Source: G963663315 sp963668255 (lineage in GTDB: Bacteria > Pseudomonadota > Gammaproteobacteria > Arenicellales > Poriferihabitantaceae). Taken from it: DNA of 64,000 nt. The stretch is taken from positions 558,001 through 622,000 of the forward strand of contig OZ220708.1 of NCBI GenBank assembly GCA_965116595.1, given 5' to 3'. Positions 62,948-64,000 of this stretch are shown piece after piece. The stretch's first letter is position 1. Every line of letters starts with the position of its first letter. The notes beneath the pieces are model-generated. The model saw nothing but the letters and a program-made list of their open reading frames with translations, ran no database searches and was not told where the DNA came from. The position numbers and the translations under genes are program-made.

Positions 62948-63394
62948 ATGCAAGAATTCAGACGGATTTCGCAGATAATAAGTCATGTTTTGCCAAAAGG
63001 CGTTGATTCTCCGGCAGATGAAATCGATCAACAATCCCTTCTCGAATTCTGGCAGGAACATGTGGGAATCGCAGCCCCTCATACCAGACTTCTGTGGTAC
63101 CGGTCCGGCCGTCTGGTGGTTTTTTGCGACAGCCCGGTCTGGACAACGCAAATCAGGCACCAGACGCCTTCCCTGATTCGGCAGTTAAATGAATCGGGTT
63201 ATAAAATTTCAAACCTGGAACCGAAAATGAAACCTGCAGGTTTCATTTTCGGTCAAAACGGCAAACCGGGGAAAATAGCGAACCCTGTCTCCGCTCAGAA
63301 TGCCAAAGCGATGAAAAGTGTTTCCGGGAAACTGACACACAAGGGTTTGAGGAAAGCGCTTTATCAGCTTGCCAGCAAGTCAACCAGGCGATAG
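62948..63394 (+). CDS. dciA: DciA-like (DUF721) replication protein
   Basis: 148 residues. DUF721 core: LLEFWQEHVGIAAPHTRLLWYRSGRLVVFCDSP and WTTQIRHQTPSLIRQLN. DciA helps load the replicative helicase where DnaC is absent. The C-terminal third is a basic, low-complexity tail. Usual position between lpxC and secA in Gammaproteobacteria. Convergent with lpxC. Confidence 0.82.
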   Translation: MQEFRRISQIISHVLPKGVDSPADEIDQQSLLEFWQEHVGIAAPHTRLLWYRSGRLVVFCDSPVWTTQIRHQTPSLIRQLNESGYKISNLEPKMKPAGFIFGQNGKPGKIANPVSAQNAKAMKSVSGKLTHKGLRKALYQLASKSTRR

Positions 63395-63416
63395 TGCGTT
63401 ACAGGTAAGGCGTCAA

Positions 63417-64000
63417 TCAAACAGCGGCTACAGGCTGGGCGAAAGGAACCGGGACAACGGCTTCATCTTCATAGGTAACTATTTCCCAGGCTGATTTTGT
63501 TGCCGTGAGCTTGCGTAGCAGTTTGTTGTTCAGACTGTGTCCGGATTTATAGGCGCTGAATGCACCAATCAATGGCGCTCCCAGAAGATACAAGTCGCCA
63601 ATGCCATCCAGGATTTTGTGCTTGACGAATTCATCTTCGTAGCGCAATCCATCATCATTGAGGATGTGAAATCCGTCCATCACGATGGCGTTGTCATAAC
63701 TTCCCCCCTGTACCAATCCTGCCGCCCTCAACACCTCCAACTCATCAATGAACCCGAAGGTTCTGGCTCGGCTGATCTCCTTCACAAATGACGTTGTCGA
63801 CAAATCGACGGTCGCCATTTGAATCGAGTTCTGTAATATCGGATGATTGAAATCAATAGCGAATGAAACCTTGAACCCGTCGAATGGTTCTAATCGAGCC
63901 CATTTGTCACCCTCCTTGACACACACTGGCTTCTTGATTCGAATGAACCTCTTCGGCTTTTCCTGTTCCAGAATCCCGGCGGACTGCAACAGGAAAACAA
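63417..64000 (-). CDS. lpxC: UDP-3-O-acyl-N-acetylglucosamine deacetylase, 5' end outside window
   Basis: C-terminal 193 or so residues of LpxC, the committed step of lipid A synthesis. FLLQSAGILEQ, FKVSFAIDFNHP, EDEFVKHKILDGIGDLYLLG with the Zn ligands, and KSGHSLNNKLL with the catalytic His. The frame remains open to the window end, so the start is outside. Family length is about 305. The presence of lipid A synthesis shows a Gram-negative outer membrane. Confidence 0.95.
   Translation of the reverse strand, partial: VFLLQSAGILEQEKPKRFIRIKKPVCVKEGDKWARLEPFDGFKVSFAIDFNHPILQNSIQMATVDLSTTSFVKEISRARTFGFIDELEVLRAAGLVQGGSYDNAIVMDGFHILNDDGLRYEDEFVKHKILDGIGDLYLLGAPLIGAFSAYKSGHSLNNKLLRKLTATKSAWEIVTYEDEAVVPVPFAQPVAAV

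Noticed and set aside
1..64000. CRISPR array or rRNA/tRNA genes
   Set aside because: No regularly spaced repeats, rRNA segments or cloverleaf candidates were found by eye; a covariance-model search would settle tRNAs and small RNAs.

Overview
The window looks like a chromosomal segment of an uncultivated gammaproteobacterium. This rests on gene content and order, not on a database search. Neighbourhoods typical of Gammaproteobacteria are present: rhodanese-secB-gpsA, dapF-DUF484-xerC, ftsY-rsmD-coaD-ferredoxin, lpxC/dciA-secA and ubiB. A K+-dependent membrane pyrophosphatase, an iscR-led SUF operon, many toxin-antitoxin remnants and a large defence island fit an environmental or host-associated lineage. 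The habitat is inference only. No rRNA, tRNA, CRISPR array or intact insertion sequence was seen.

Layout. (1) 1-2621: the 3' part of ubiB, then a glutaryl-CoA dehydrogenase. (2) 2.65-6.25 kb: an accessory patch of short dispersed repeats, decayed toxin-antitoxin loci (an orphan antitoxin beside a toxin broken by one stop codon; two parDE remnants forming a 215-bp direct repeat), a PEP mutase/isocitrate lyase family enzyme, and an AT-rich nuclease-EVE gene. (3) 6.35-19.4 kb: a defence island. A plus-strand module encodes a protein with two GHKL ATPase domains and a histidine-kinase-like core, a receiver-like protein joined to it by an ATGA overlap, and an HNH-type protein. Facing it is a minus-strand operon hsdR-hsdM-hsdS-vsr-dcm, mostly coupled by 4-base overlaps. 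Beyond an integrase remnant lies a DUF4209 (HEPN-like) gene with its own strong promoter. (4) 19.6-34.7 kb: metabolism. Genes for a thioesterase, a TPR protein, a class III aminotransferase, an FAD amine oxidase, an MmgE/PrpD protein, a DM13 protein, a ThDP decarboxylase, a CoA-transferase, a Rieske oxygenase, a D-cysteine desulfhydrase-like enzyme, ETF alpha and beta, HisN and a GMC oxidoreductase suggest catabolism of an amine, amino acid or related small molecule. The substrate cannot be read from sequence. (5) 34.7-64 kb: mostly housekeeping. It holds hppA, xerC, dapF, ctpA, secB, gpsA, panB, infA, ftsY (broken by one missing base), rsmD, coaD, ferredoxin, tmcA, hisC, hisD, murA, a SUF operon (iscR-sufB-sufC-sufD-sufT-Rieske), coaE, mutT, argJ, secA, dciA and the 3' part of lpxC.

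How the parts relate. The defence island combines adenine methylation (HsdM), cytosine methylation (Dcm-like) with a Vsr-type nuclease, and an uncharacterised kinase-like/receiver-like/HNH module that is the strongest candidate for a new system. The SUF operon carries a close match to a type 1 IscR site over its predicted promoter, which implies feedback by Fe-S status. It lacks the cysteine desulfurase and the SufU/SufE partner expected between sufD and sufT, so the sulfur donor must be encoded elsewhere.
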